From NCBI RefSeq assembly GCF_018860365.1, contig NZ_JAHKPO010000018.1:343835-407834 (forward strand): a stretch of DNA of 64,000 nucleotides. The letters are read 5' to 3'. Under the pieces are notes generated by a model. It had not been told where the DNA came from, did no database searches, and saw only the letters and a list, made by a program, of their open reading frames with translations. Origin of the DNA: Arenibacter algicola. GTDB lineage: Bacteria; Bacteroidota; Bacteroidia; Flavobacteriales; Flavobacteriaceae. The first letter of the stretch is position 1, and each line of letters opens with the position of its first letter. Below, in pieces: positions 16,474 through 24,744 of this stretch. The translations under genes and the position numbers were made by a program.

Positions 16474-18465
16474 ATGAAAAAACGCAATACTTGGCTCTTG
16501 TTTAATAGCACTTATTTTTTTCTTCTCCTTATAGGCTTGTTTTTTATGGGGAATATAAAGATCCAAGCCCAATCCAAGGCGGCCATAAAATGGACAGAAG
16601 GTAATCCCTCCCTGGTAATCGACGGTGAAACCTATCCACCTTATGCCTATATGTCCTATTTGGGCGAGGAGGAATTTTACAAGGAAATATCGGCAACCGG
16701 AATCCATATTTACAACATTCCGGCCTATTTGGGTGAAGGGGGAATCAATACTGTTTCGGGTATAGGTGCTTTTAGGACTCCCATTTGGTTGGCTGAAGGC
16801 AAATACGATTTTAGTGGATTGGTCAAGGATTTTGAAAAGATTATTAAAGCAGATCCCAAGGCAAAGGTTATTATCCGTTTCTATTTGGACCCACCGGAAT
16901 GGTGGACACAATTATATCCGGAAGCAGCCGCACACCTCCCGGATGGTACCATTTTTCGTCAATGCTTCGCCTCGGAAGTCTGGAGGGAAAAAACAGCAGA
17001 GGTATTCCGTGACTGTTTGGATTGGCTTTTGGCTTCCGAATACTCCCCCTATTTGGCTGGAATCCATGTTGCCAGTGGCCTAACAGAGGAATGGTTTTAT
17101 CATCCCAAGCAATATCAGGATCAAAATCCGGTACGTTTACAAGCATTCAGACAATGGTTGAAGGAAAGTTATAAAAACAATAATGCCTTGCAAAAGGCAT
17201 GGAACAACCCTTCACTTACTTTTGAAAATGCCCAATTGGCCAATATTGATGAACCTGCCAAACGCAGGGAATGGAGGAATCCCGATCAGGATCTGAACTA
17301 TATTGATACGTATCGCTTCCAAGCAGAGGTCTTGGTCAACAATATTGCCTATTTCAGCAAAATTGTAAAAGAAAAGAGTCATGGCAATCTTTTAACGGGA
17401 GCCTTTTCCGGATACCACTATTTTGTAGGCGACGCTAGGCGCGGACACGGGGCCTTGGCGAAGTTGTTGGATTGTCCGGACCTGGATTATCTCTCGAGTC
17501 CAAATGTTTATAATAGAGTAATAGGGGAGGATTGGCCAGCCATGGCAGCTATCAACTCGGTTCACCTCCATGGTAAATTATGGCTTACGGAAAACGATAC
17601 CAGAACCTCCATAACTACCTTGTTGAAAGATCGATCAACCGGGATAGCACCTCCAGGACAGTATGAGAGCGGGGTATGGTTAGGTCCGGAGGACATGGAC
17701 ACTTCGGTATCCTTTTTATGGAAAAACACGGCAAGAATGTTGGCCTATGGATATGGAGGCTGGTGGTTCGATATGTGGGGCGGATGGTTTAGTGATCCTG
17801 AACTATTGGATGTTTTAGCCAAAACACAGCAATTCCACAGCACATTTCCTCCATCCCAAGGTGAAAGAATGAAACCACAGATAGGGGTAGTGGTGGATGA
17901 AGAAATCTCTTTTTGGGATCCCACCTATGGCCATCTTACAGAGAATATTTTATCCAATCGTTATCCACTTGCCAAAACAGGGACTTCGTACAACCTATTT
18001 CTTCGTACGGATCTAAAAAGCATGCCAACCGCCCAATATAAGGTAGTTTGGCTAATGGGGTTTCTTGAACTCACTTCCAAGGAGGAATCCCGAATAAAAA
18101 AGTGGAACAAAAAGGGAATAACCGTACTATGGACCAATGGCAAAGGAACCAAAATTTTCGATCCAAATGAAGGGGAGTTGTTTATGGATGGAAAATTTAA
18201 ATGGTCGGCTTCGGAATTGGGAGAAACCTGGAGAAAGGCAGGTGTACATAGGTATATAGATACGGAGGATGTATTCTATATTGGCCGAAACTGGATGGGT
18301 ATACATACCATAGAAGGTGGGGAAAGGACCATCAATTTTCCATTTAAGGCCCAGGTGATAGATCCATTGGAGAATAAAATACTACATGATGCCACCAGAC
18401 AGTTCCAATTGACATTGAAACCAAAATCAACAGTACTCTTAAAAGTCAACCCCTTGGAAGACTAA
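16474..18465 (+). CDS. GH42-like glycoside hydrolase (beta-galactosidase superfamily), secreted
   Basis: A 663-residue protein with an N-terminal signal (about 5-33, ending IKIQAQ). A (beta/alpha)8 barrel follows: FRTPIWLAEG, VIIRFYLDPPEWW, then the acid/base strand GIHVASGLTEEWFY (Glu205 or Glu206) and the nucleophile strand GKLWLTENDTRTS (Glu373). Residues about 460-560 (IGVVVDEEISFWDPTYG) fit the GH42 trimerisation domain, and the end is a small beta domain. Clan GH-A beta-galactosidase-like activity is likely, but the sequence seems remote from characterised GH42 enzymes, so the sugar specificity is open. It starts locus 1's enzyme group and is 23 bp from the next gene. Confidence 0.75.
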   Translation: MKKRNTWLLFNSTYFFLLLIGLFFMGNIKIQAQSKAAIKWTEGNPSLVIDGETYPPYAYMSYLGEEEFYKEISATGIHIYNIPAYLGEGGINTVSGIGAFRTPIWLAEGKYDFSGLVKDFEKIIKADPKAKVIIRFYLDPPEWWTQLYPEAAAHLPDGTIFRQCFASEVWREKTAEVFRDCLDWLLASEYSPYLAGIHVASGLTEEWFYHPKQYQDQNPVRLQAFRQWLKESYKNNNALQKAWNNPSLTFENAQLANIDEPAKRREWRNPDQDLNYIDTYRFQAEVLVNNIAYFSKIVKEKSHGNLLTGAFSGYHYFVGDARRGHGALAKLLDCPDLDYLSSPNVYNRVIGEDWPAMAAINSVHLHGKLWLTENDTRTSITTLLKDRSTGIAPPGQYESGVWLGPEDMDTSVSFLWKNTARMLAYGYGGWWFDMWGGWFSDPELLDVLAKTQQFHSTFPPSQGERMKPQIGVVVDEEISFWDPTYGHLTENILSNRYPLAKTGTSYNLFLRTDLKSMPTAQYKVVWLMGFLELTSKEESRIKKWNKKGITVLWTNGKGTKIFDPNEGELFMDGKFKWSASELGETWRKAGVHRYIDTEDVFYIGRNWMGIHTIEGGERTINFPFKAQVIDPLENKILHDATRQFQLTLKPKSTVLLKVNPLED

Positions 18466-18488
18466 ATTATAATCTTAAAGAAAGACAC

Positions 18489-20762
18489 ATGAAAACGATT
18501 AAAAATTATTATTGGATGCTTTTGTGTTTTACCATGCTGGCAGCACTGGTCTCTTGTAATACGAATAACGGAGAGGATTTAACAATAGACAATGGTAAAA
18601 TAAAATTAAGTTTTAGCAAGGAGAATGGTTCACTGGTTGTTTTCCAGGATATGATTCATGGCTATGAATTTTTGGATGACAAGAAGACCATGGAATTGCC
18701 ATGGGAGATTGATTTCAATCAGGCCCAGGATTCCTTACAGGCGCCCTTGGATTTTGAATATTCAAAATTGGACCCATTGACATTGGTGCTAAAATGGGGG
18801 AATTTTAAAGGGGATAACAATAAGGAACTCACCGTTACCTCAGAAATTAAACTCGATAGGGACAAGGCCTTGTCCTATTGGAAAATTTCCCTGGATGGCA
18901 CGCAGGGCAAAGAAATCAATACGGTGGTCTTTCCCAAAATTAACGGGTTTAAGGATTTAGGGCAGGAAAAATTGGCCCTTCCCAAAATAATGGGAGAACT
19001 TTTAACAGACCCGAGGGGAATTCTTTCGGCAAAAAAAACGGAAGAAAAGAGAATGGAGTGGGTTTACCCCGATCATCTTTCATTACAATGTTTGGCATTG
19101 TATAATGCCGATAAAATTGGTCTATATCTTGCTTCGAACGATACACTTACCTACAGGAAAGGTTTTTCCTTTGATTTGGACGGGGCCAATAATTTAACTT
19201 ATGAAATGTCCAATTATCCTTCCTTTGATGCCAATGCCAATTCATATTCTCCAACCTATGAAGCTGTAATAGGATCGTTTAAGGGAGATTGGATTACCGC
19301 TGCCGAAGAGTATAGGGAATGGGGCTCCCAACAGAAATGGTCCGCTGAAAGCAGGTTTAAGAAAGGTCTAAATCCAGATTGGTTGGAGGAAACCGCTTTG
19401 TGGGTATGGAATAGGGGTAGGTCCGATAATGTCCTGTTGCCGGCTACAGAATTAAAAGAAAAATTGGGGTTACCTGTCAATGTATTTTGGCACTGGTGGC
19501 ATGGGTGCTCCTATGATGAAGGTTTTCCGGAATACTTTCCGCCAAGGGAAGGAGGGGAGTCATTTATCAAGGCGATGAAGTTGGCGCAACAAAAAGGGGT
19601 ACACTCCATAGTCTATATGAATTCCTTTCAATGGGGCGATTCTACGGAGAGCTGGAAAACCGAAAATGCAGCGGTACATGCCGTAAAGGATATAAATGGG
19701 AATCTCAGATCACATGCCTATAATATTTTTACGGGCAATTCCCTCACAAACATGTGTATGGGAACCCAATTCTGGAAAGATAAATATACCTCTCTGTCCG
19801 AAAGCGCCGTAAATACCTATGGTACCAATGGTGTGTATATGGACCAGGCCTGTATGACAAAAGTGTGTTATGATAAAGCTCACGGACATGAAATAGGTAA
19901 CGGGAATTATTGGCTAAAGAATTTTGGATTGCTTACAGATCAAATTCGCTCCAAAATTTCCATTGTTAAGGAACCCATTTTGGCAGGGGAGCACGGTAAC
20001 GAAAGTTGGATGCCCTACTTGGATCTTTTTTTGACCCTACAAGTAAGTAGGGAACGGTATTCCGGTATTGGTCAATGGGAAACCATTCCATTCTTTCAGG
20101 CGGTATATCATGAATATGCCATTACCTATGGTAATTATTCGTCCTTGGTTACACCACCTTATGACGAGTTGTGGCCTAAGGAATTTGCCCCCAAGAATCA
20201 GGAACAACCCTTGGACCCCATATTTAACAAGCAATTTTTAATGGAGCAGGCCAGGTCCTATGTTTGGGGAATGCAGCCGACCATTTCCAATTACCACAGT
20301 TTTTTGGATACCCAAAGAAAAGAGGAAATTGATTATTTACTGAATTTGGCAAAAATTAGATATCAAGGACTAAAGTATCTATTACACGGAAAATTCTTAA
20401 GAGCGCCCTCCATGCAAATTCCGGAAGAGGAGCTGAATATTTCCAAATTGTCCATTTACGCAGGAAGAAAGGGCAAGAATGTTACCGCTTATAAAAAGAA
20501 GTATCCCTTGGCATATGCCGGGGCATGGAAAGCCGATGATGGCAATGTTGGTATAGCCTTGACCAGTATAAGTGAAAAGCATATGCTCATTAACTTTGAT
20601 GTGGACACCAAGGATTACGACCTTCCTTCGAGGGGGGAGATCTATATAATAAACAATGATGGCAGGAAATTGTTGACCTCTTATAAGGACCATGCCATTA
20701 CCGTAGAACATCAATTAAAACCCAGGGAAGTGTGCCTTATTGAAATTATTCCATCACCATAG
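18489..20762 (+). CDS. DUF6259-type glycoside-hydrolase-like lipoprotein
   Basis: A 757-residue lipoprotein (lipobox LVSC, Cys23). The N-terminal half (about 30-290) is a beta-sandwich of the galactose-mutarotase-like kind found before retaining barrels. The central part looks like a TIM barrel: LPVNVFWHWWHGCSYDEGFP, GVHSIVYMNSFQWGDS, YGTNGVYMDQACMTKVCYD (Asp in VYMDQA is a nucleophile candidate) and EPILAGEHGNESWMP. The C-terminal 120 residues are a beta domain. The pattern fits DUF6259 proteins, which are related to alpha-galactosidase and GH101-like enzymes. Activity is unproven. It lies between the GH42-like and NamZ-like genes in one operon. Confidence 0.7.
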   Translation: MKTIKNYYWMLLCFTMLAALVSCNTNNGEDLTIDNGKIKLSFSKENGSLVVFQDMIHGYEFLDDKKTMELPWEIDFNQAQDSLQAPLDFEYSKLDPLTLVLKWGNFKGDNNKELTVTSEIKLDRDKALSYWKISLDGTQGKEINTVVFPKINGFKDLGQEKLALPKIMGELLTDPRGILSAKKTEEKRMEWVYPDHLSLQCLALYNADKIGLYLASNDTLTYRKGFSFDLDGANNLTYEMSNYPSFDANANSYSPTYEAVIGSFKGDWITAAEEYREWGSQQKWSAESRFKKGLNPDWLEETALWVWNRGRSDNVLLPATELKEKLGLPVNVFWHWWHGCSYDEGFPEYFPPREGGESFIKAMKLAQQKGVHSIVYMNSFQWGDSTESWKTENAAVHAVKDINGNLRSHAYNIFTGNSLTNMCMGTQFWKDKYTSLSESAVNTYGTNGVYMDQACMTKVCYDKAHGHEIGNGNYWLKNFGLLTDQIRSKISIVKEPILAGEHGNESWMPYLDLFLTLQVSRERYSGIGQWETIPFFQAVYHEYAITYGNYSSLVTPPYDELWPKEFAPKNQEQPLDPIFNKQFLMEQARSYVWGMQPTISNYHSFLDTQRKEEIDYLLNLAKIRYQGLKYLLHGKFLRAPSMQIPEEELNISKLSIYAGRKGKNVTAYKKKYPLAYAGAWKADDGNVGIALTSISEKHMLINFDVDTKDYDLPSRGEIYIINNDGRKLLTSYKDHAITVEHQLKPREVCLIEIIPSP

Positions 20763-20788
20763 GTCCTTTCTGGGAGTAGAAAAGTAAT

Positions 20789-20867
20789 GTTAATTAGAGT
20801 TAGCATTAGTTGTTAGAGTTAGTTGTTAGATTGCCCGGGGCGAACAGTAAGTAGTCTCGGGCTAATC
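20789..20867 (+). repeat. TTAG-rich direct repeats and intercistronic hairpin
   Basis: Between the DUF6259 and NamZ-like genes, 20789-20832 is built of repeated gttag/ttagagttag units. The arms gattgcccg (20829-20837) and cgggctaatc (20858-20867) then pair with a single bulged A. No T tract follows, so it is more likely an mRNA-stability or spacing element than a terminator. Confidence 0.4.
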
Positions 20868-20889
20868 AACTTTGCTAAAACCACACAAA

Positions 20890-22083
20890 ATGAAAAGAGT
20901 CACCACTGGTTTAGAGGTTTTGATAAACGATCATGGGCGTTTTAAGGGCAATATAGCTTTGCTGTGCCACAATGCCTCCGTAGATTCCCAATGTGTCAAT
21001 GCAGCCTTCCGCTTCAAGGAAATGTTCGGCTCCAGGTTTGTAAAGATTTTTGGGCCTCAACACGGTTTTTCAACGGATGCCCAAGACAACATGATAGAGA
21101 CCGATCATACGATGCATCCCTATTTTAATATCCCCGTATTTTCGCTCTATTCGGAAACCAGGATTCCAACCGATGAAATGTTGGAAGGGATAGATCATCT
21201 TTTTGTGGATCTGCAGGACGTGGGCTGTAGAATGTACACCTATATTTACACCCTTACCCTTTTATTGGAAAAATGTGGGGATAGGGATATTGAGATTCTA
21301 GTATTGGACAGGCCCAATCCCCTGAATGGAAAGGATATTGAAGGGAACATATTGAACTTGGAATATCAATCGTTTATAGGGAGACACCCCATACCCGTAC
21401 GGCACGGTATGACCATAGGAGAAGTTGCATTAATGCATCAGGATTATTGGACTACCAAAAAGGCCAACCTTAAAGTTATTAAGATGCGGGATTGGCAACG
21501 GGAAATGACCTTTGAGGACACCAAATTGCCTTGGCTTTTACCCTCGCCCAATCTGGCGCGGCATGAAAGTGCCTTCACCTTTCCCAGTACCGTACTCTTT
21601 GAAGGGACCAATTTAAGCGAAGGAAGGGGAACCACCCAACCCCTTGAGATTGTGGGCCATCCCAAGATGGAACCTTTTTCCTATTACGCCAACCATTTGA
21701 ACGCCCAAGCCCTAGAAAATAAGTTAAAGGGGTTTACTTTTCGTCCTATAGTGTACATCCCAACCTTCCATAAATATACCGATGTGGCATGTGGTGGATT
21801 CCAGATCCATGTAACGGATAAGAAGATATTTAAGCCCTGGCGGGTAGGACAATTTCTTCTAAGGGAATTATACCATCATCTTGGCGAGGATTTTGAATGG
21901 CTAAAACCACCCTATGAGTATAATTATGAAAAAGAGCCGATCGATATTATTAATGGAACCGACAAACTGAGAGAGTGGGTAGAGAAGCAGGGCTCCATGG
22001 AAATGTTGGATTCCTTTGAAGACCTGGCTGCCTATCGCCAACAGCTCAATACCGTAAAACTTTATGGGGGCCACACCATATAA
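20890..22083 (+). CDS. NamZ-like exo-beta-N-acetylmuramidase family protein (DUF1343, GH171)
   Basis: A 397-residue protein from ATG at 20890; a TTG 18 bp upstream is less likely. DUF1343 blocks are present: FGPQHGFSTDAQDNMIETDH, FVDLQDVGCRMYTYIYTLTL, LDRPNPLNG and RHPIPVRHGMTIGEVALMHQ, then LPWLLPSPNLARHESAFTFP and FEGTNLSEGRGTTQPLEIVG. The founding enzyme removes N-acetylmuramic acid from the non-reducing end of peptidoglycan fragments. This copy has no signal peptide, whereas many relatives are exported, so it may act on imported sugars in the cytoplasm. Its place beside SusCD1 and two GH-like genes suggests a role in glycan breakdown other than cell-wall recycling. Confidence 0.85.
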   Translation: MKRVTTGLEVLINDHGRFKGNIALLCHNASVDSQCVNAAFRFKEMFGSRFVKIFGPQHGFSTDAQDNMIETDHTMHPYFNIPVFSLYSETRIPTDEMLEGIDHLFVDLQDVGCRMYTYIYTLTLLLEKCGDRDIEILVLDRPNPLNGKDIEGNILNLEYQSFIGRHPIPVRHGMTIGEVALMHQDYWTTKKANLKVIKMRDWQREMTFEDTKLPWLLPSPNLARHESAFTFPSTVLFEGTNLSEGRGTTQPLEIVGHPKMEPFSYYANHLNAQALENKLKGFTFRPIVYIPTFHKYTDVACGGFQIHVTDKKIFKPWRVGQFLLRELYHHLGEDFEWLKPPYEYNYEKEPIDIINGTDKLREWVEKQGSMEMLDSFEDLAAYRQQLNTVKLYGGHTI

Positions 22084-22109
22084 ATTGTTTATAATCCCCA
22101 TTACGAACC

Positions 22110-23051
22110 ATGGCTCAAATAATTTTAGTACTGTTGTTAGCGTTCAATTTCGCTTCGAAGGAAAAATCCAATAAGGCATGCTATGTTACTTATGAGACCA
22201 AGGGTTTTGAGGGCCGTGAAAAATTTACGGTCTATGTGCAGGATACTGGTAATACAGCTTATTACTATGGTTTTGAAATAGCCCATGAACTGGATACTTC
22301 GGCCTTGGTGAATACCGATCAATTTAGACTGCAAAGGGCCAATATATACAGGTTTAATGGTGTTGCCATGGAAGCCACCGGATTAAAAGCCTTGGCAAAC
22401 GGGGAGTCGGAATGTGTTTATAGATCCAAGGACGCCATAGATTTTACCGGGGGTTGGCACGGGGACGAGAAATTGGAGGACGTTGCATTTTATATGGATG
22501 AAAAATTGCTCTCCGGGGAGGAATTATCATCGAGCTTCACCTTAAGGCCTTGCCGGGAATTTAGCTATAGACAAGCTTCCAAAATGTTTAGAACGGCCAG
22601 GGAAGGGGAGACCCGCAAGTTAAAACCGGTTATTGAGGCCAGGCGTGAAAAACGATCTGTTTTTCGGAATAGTGGTTACGAATCCCAAAACAAAATCAGC
22701 TGGGAACTGAACAGTACCATAGCCATAGGGTATATGTCCATTTCCTGTATTGCAACGGACATAGGGGAATTTTGCCAATCGGACACTTCGGAGGTATATA
22801 CTTTGGACAGATCGGGAGACAGAAAAATAAATGATATGGGCAATACAGCCTATGTCTGGAACAAAACCAATGGTACCTCTGTCGTGGTGGGGAGCGAGTT
22901 TAACATAAACAATGATGTGGCCATTCAATTTATTTGGGATGTTACGAACTACAGCAAATATTACCGCAACCTAGTGTATGACACCCCAATGGAGGTAAAG
23001 GCGGGAGATTTATGGAGCAGCCGTACCCAGCTAATGTTTAAAATAGGATGA
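22110..23051 (+). CDS. Unknown protein, probably secreted beta-rich
   Basis: A 313-residue protein not recognised as any family. The start MAQIILVLLLAFNFASKEKS looks like a short signal peptide. The rest is rich in beta-strand patterns with scattered cysteines. A noticeable segment is DFTGGWHGDEKLEDV (about 113-127). The C-terminus reads PMEVKAGDLWSSRTQLMFKI. It starts 26 bp after the NamZ-like gene, so it is the last gene of the locus 1 operon. A decayed relative of its C-terminus lies at 24.4 kb beyond the dus gene. A polysaccharide-lyase or sugar-binding beta-sandwich role is possible but unsupported. Confidence 0.65.
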   Translation: MAQIILVLLLAFNFASKEKSNKACYVTYETKGFEGREKFTVYVQDTGNTAYYYGFEIAHELDTSALVNTDQFRLQRANIYRFNGVAMEATGLKALANGESECVYRSKDAIDFTGGWHGDEKLEDVAFYMDEKLLSGEELSSSFTLRPCREFSYRQASKMFRTAREGETRKLKPVIEARREKRSVFRNSGYESQNKISWELNSTIAIGYMSISCIATDIGEFCQSDTSEVYTLDRSGDRKINDMGNTAYVWNKTNGTSVVVGSEFNINNDVAIQFIWDVTNYSKYYRNLVYDTPMEVKAGDLWSSRTQLMFKIG

Positions 23052-23165
23052 AAAATGAGAAAAAGTTCGATCCCTTAAATATTGTTATAGGGGATATCAA
23101 CCAAATGCTAAGGTGAAATAAAAAGAAGTTAGCCTTGGCAATAGACTAATAATTGTAAGTTGAAG

Positions 23166-23359
23166 AAATTATAAATACGGAAATGAAAGTTATGGTCATT
23201 TCGTTCAGGATTTTCCGGGAGGTGTACTCATTAATTTGAAAAGCTCTACCAATTCCAAATTCAAATAAGTCGATTGCTTAAGAACCGCTTCTATGGACAA
23301 ACCCAATCACAAACCCTTTTAAAAAGCGCTCTTAACTTTCATTTCCGTATTTATAATTT
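23166..23359. repeat. Perfect 27-bp inverted repeat, one arm in the dus 3' end
   Basis: Arm 1 is 23166-23192 and arm 2 is 23333-23359, separated by 140 bp. Arm 2 encodes the C-terminal residues IINTEMKV of the Dus protein; arm 1 is an identical, inverted, non-coding copy. It looks like a fragment of the dus 3' end copied in reverse, not a terminator (the loop is too long). Confidence 0.8.
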
Positions 23360-24284
23360 GATCCACGGCCAATCTGTACTTTACAGGATTAGAAGCCTTT
23401 TTTATGGCTTTGTATGTTTTTTGTGGATTGGAGGTAGATTGGGAAAAGAACTCCCAAAAACCCAGCATTTTCATTTTTATTGGGGTTGGCCCGGACAGGT
23501 ACTCATCATATTGCCGGTAAATGGTGTCATGAAATTCTGAAAAAATGGACCATCGATTGGAGGGATATTCCGTACTGTTATTTTTTATCATACTGGGTAA
23601 AAAAGGATCGGCAATCATGCCACGCCCGATCATAAAATGATCAATACTGGGAAAGCGTTTTTCAATTTCTTTATATGCGGATACGCTGGTAATGTCCCCG
23701 TTGTAGTACAACTTGTGTTTGGTGCTGCCAATGCACTTCTCGAATGCCTCCAGATCTACAGGTCCTTTGTAGAGTTGCTTTCCTATTCTGGCATGAATAG
23801 CAATATTTTTAAGCGGGTATTCATCTAAAATACGAAAGGCGTCCAGAATTTCCTCAGGGTTCTCGTATCCCATTCTCATTTTCATAGACACCAAAATATC
23901 TGTTTCGTTATGTGCTCTGTGCAAAACCTCGTTTATTCTTGCAGGATTGCAAATAAGACCAGAGCCCATTCCAGATTTGGCTACCATGGGGTAGGGGCAG
24001 CCTAAATTCCAATTCAATTCCTTATAGCCTAAACTTTGCACATATCTGGCAACATAAACAAACTCGTCCGGATCGTTGGTGATTATTTGCGGAATTACCT
24101 CTAAAGTGGTGTTGTTTTCCGGTAATATATCGTCCTGGTAGGATTGTTTAATTTTCAACTTTCCATTTAGTCTAATGTAGGGCGAATAAAAAGTATCTAT
24201 ACCCCCAAAGTAATGGTTGAAGGCATTGCGAAACCTGAAATCGGTAAAACCTTGTAAGGGTGATGAAAGTAGGGTAGAAGCCAT
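23319..24284 (-). CDS. dus: tRNA-dihydrouridine synthase family protein
   Basis: A 321-residue flavoenzyme that reduces uridine to dihydrouridine in tRNA using NADPH and FMN. The motifs are present: PLQGFTDFRFRNAF at the FMN site; ELNWNLGCPYPMVAKSGMGS with the catalytic Cys96; VSMKMRMGYE; IAIHARIGKQLYKGPVD (His-Ala-Arg); LYYNGDI; and FMIGRGMIADPFL. Length is normal. It is the only housekeeping-type gene in this stretch and points against both flanking operons. Its last codons form one arm of the 27-bp inverted repeat. Which of the Dus subfamilies (A, B or C-like) it belongs to cannot be settled by eye. Confidence 0.9.
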   Translation of the reverse strand: MASTLLSSPLQGFTDFRFRNAFNHYFGGIDTFYSPYIRLNGKLKIKQSYQDDILPENNTTLEVIPQIITNDPDEFVYVARYVQSLGYKELNWNLGCPYPMVAKSGMGSGLICNPARINEVLHRAHNETDILVSMKMRMGYENPEEILDAFRILDEYPLKNIAIHARIGKQLYKGPVDLEAFEKCIGSTKHKLYYNGDITSVSAYKEIEKRFPSIDHFMIGRGMIADPFLPSMIKNNSTEYPSNRWSIFSEFHDTIYRQYDEYLSGPTPIKMKMLGFWEFFSQSTSNPQKTYKAIKKASNPVKYRLAVDQIINTEMKVKSAF

Positions 24285-24340
24285 CTTTTTGTTTAGCTGG
24301 GCAAAGATAGGATAATTGATTGAAGGTTTTTACTTAGGAA

Positions 24341-24438
24341 TTGAAACCATAAGACTTATGTCTGGAATAAGACCAATGGGGGTAAAGTAAGGAGTTGCAT
24401 GGAGCAATGTTGTTCATGTAAAGTTTAAAATAGAATGA
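24341..24438 (+). pseudogene. Remnant of a paralogue of the 22.1-23.05 kb unknown gene (C-terminal end)
   Basis: Reading to the TGA at 24436-24438 gives PMGVK, an in-frame TAA (24388-24390), then GVAWSNVVHVKFKIE. This aligns without gaps to the C-terminus of the intact protein, PMEVKAGDLWSSRTQLMFKIG. The DNA also matches from atggagca and from gtttaaaatag through the stop codon. Upstream of 24360 the match decays with small indels. It is a dead, truncated copy on the other side of dus. Confidence 0.65.
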
Positions 24439-24744
24439 AAGATGTGAAATAATTCAATTGGTAGATTATTAGTGTAGAGGATAGAAGCCAATAGTGCTGG
24501 AATAAAGTTGGGATAAAATCCATTTTAGTCAGAAAATGGGTCGCGCAATAACCGAATAAGTAAAAAAATTACAGTTAGTTGCTGAGTTCGTTTTATGAAG
24601 AAGGGTACCAATCTATGGGAGCCCTTATATTTTTTATATATTGGTGGAATTTAAAAGTGCATCCAAACAAAATATTTTTAATTTCATAGGAAACCCTTGC
24701 ATCAATATATATCAAGAACTCAATTACCATAGCCAACATAAAAT
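24439..24744. other. Intergenic region upstream of the permease
   Basis: 306 bp with no gene. An A-rich leader (aaaatATGaatacg) precedes the permease start. No hairpin or clear promoter match was found. Confidence 0.5.
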
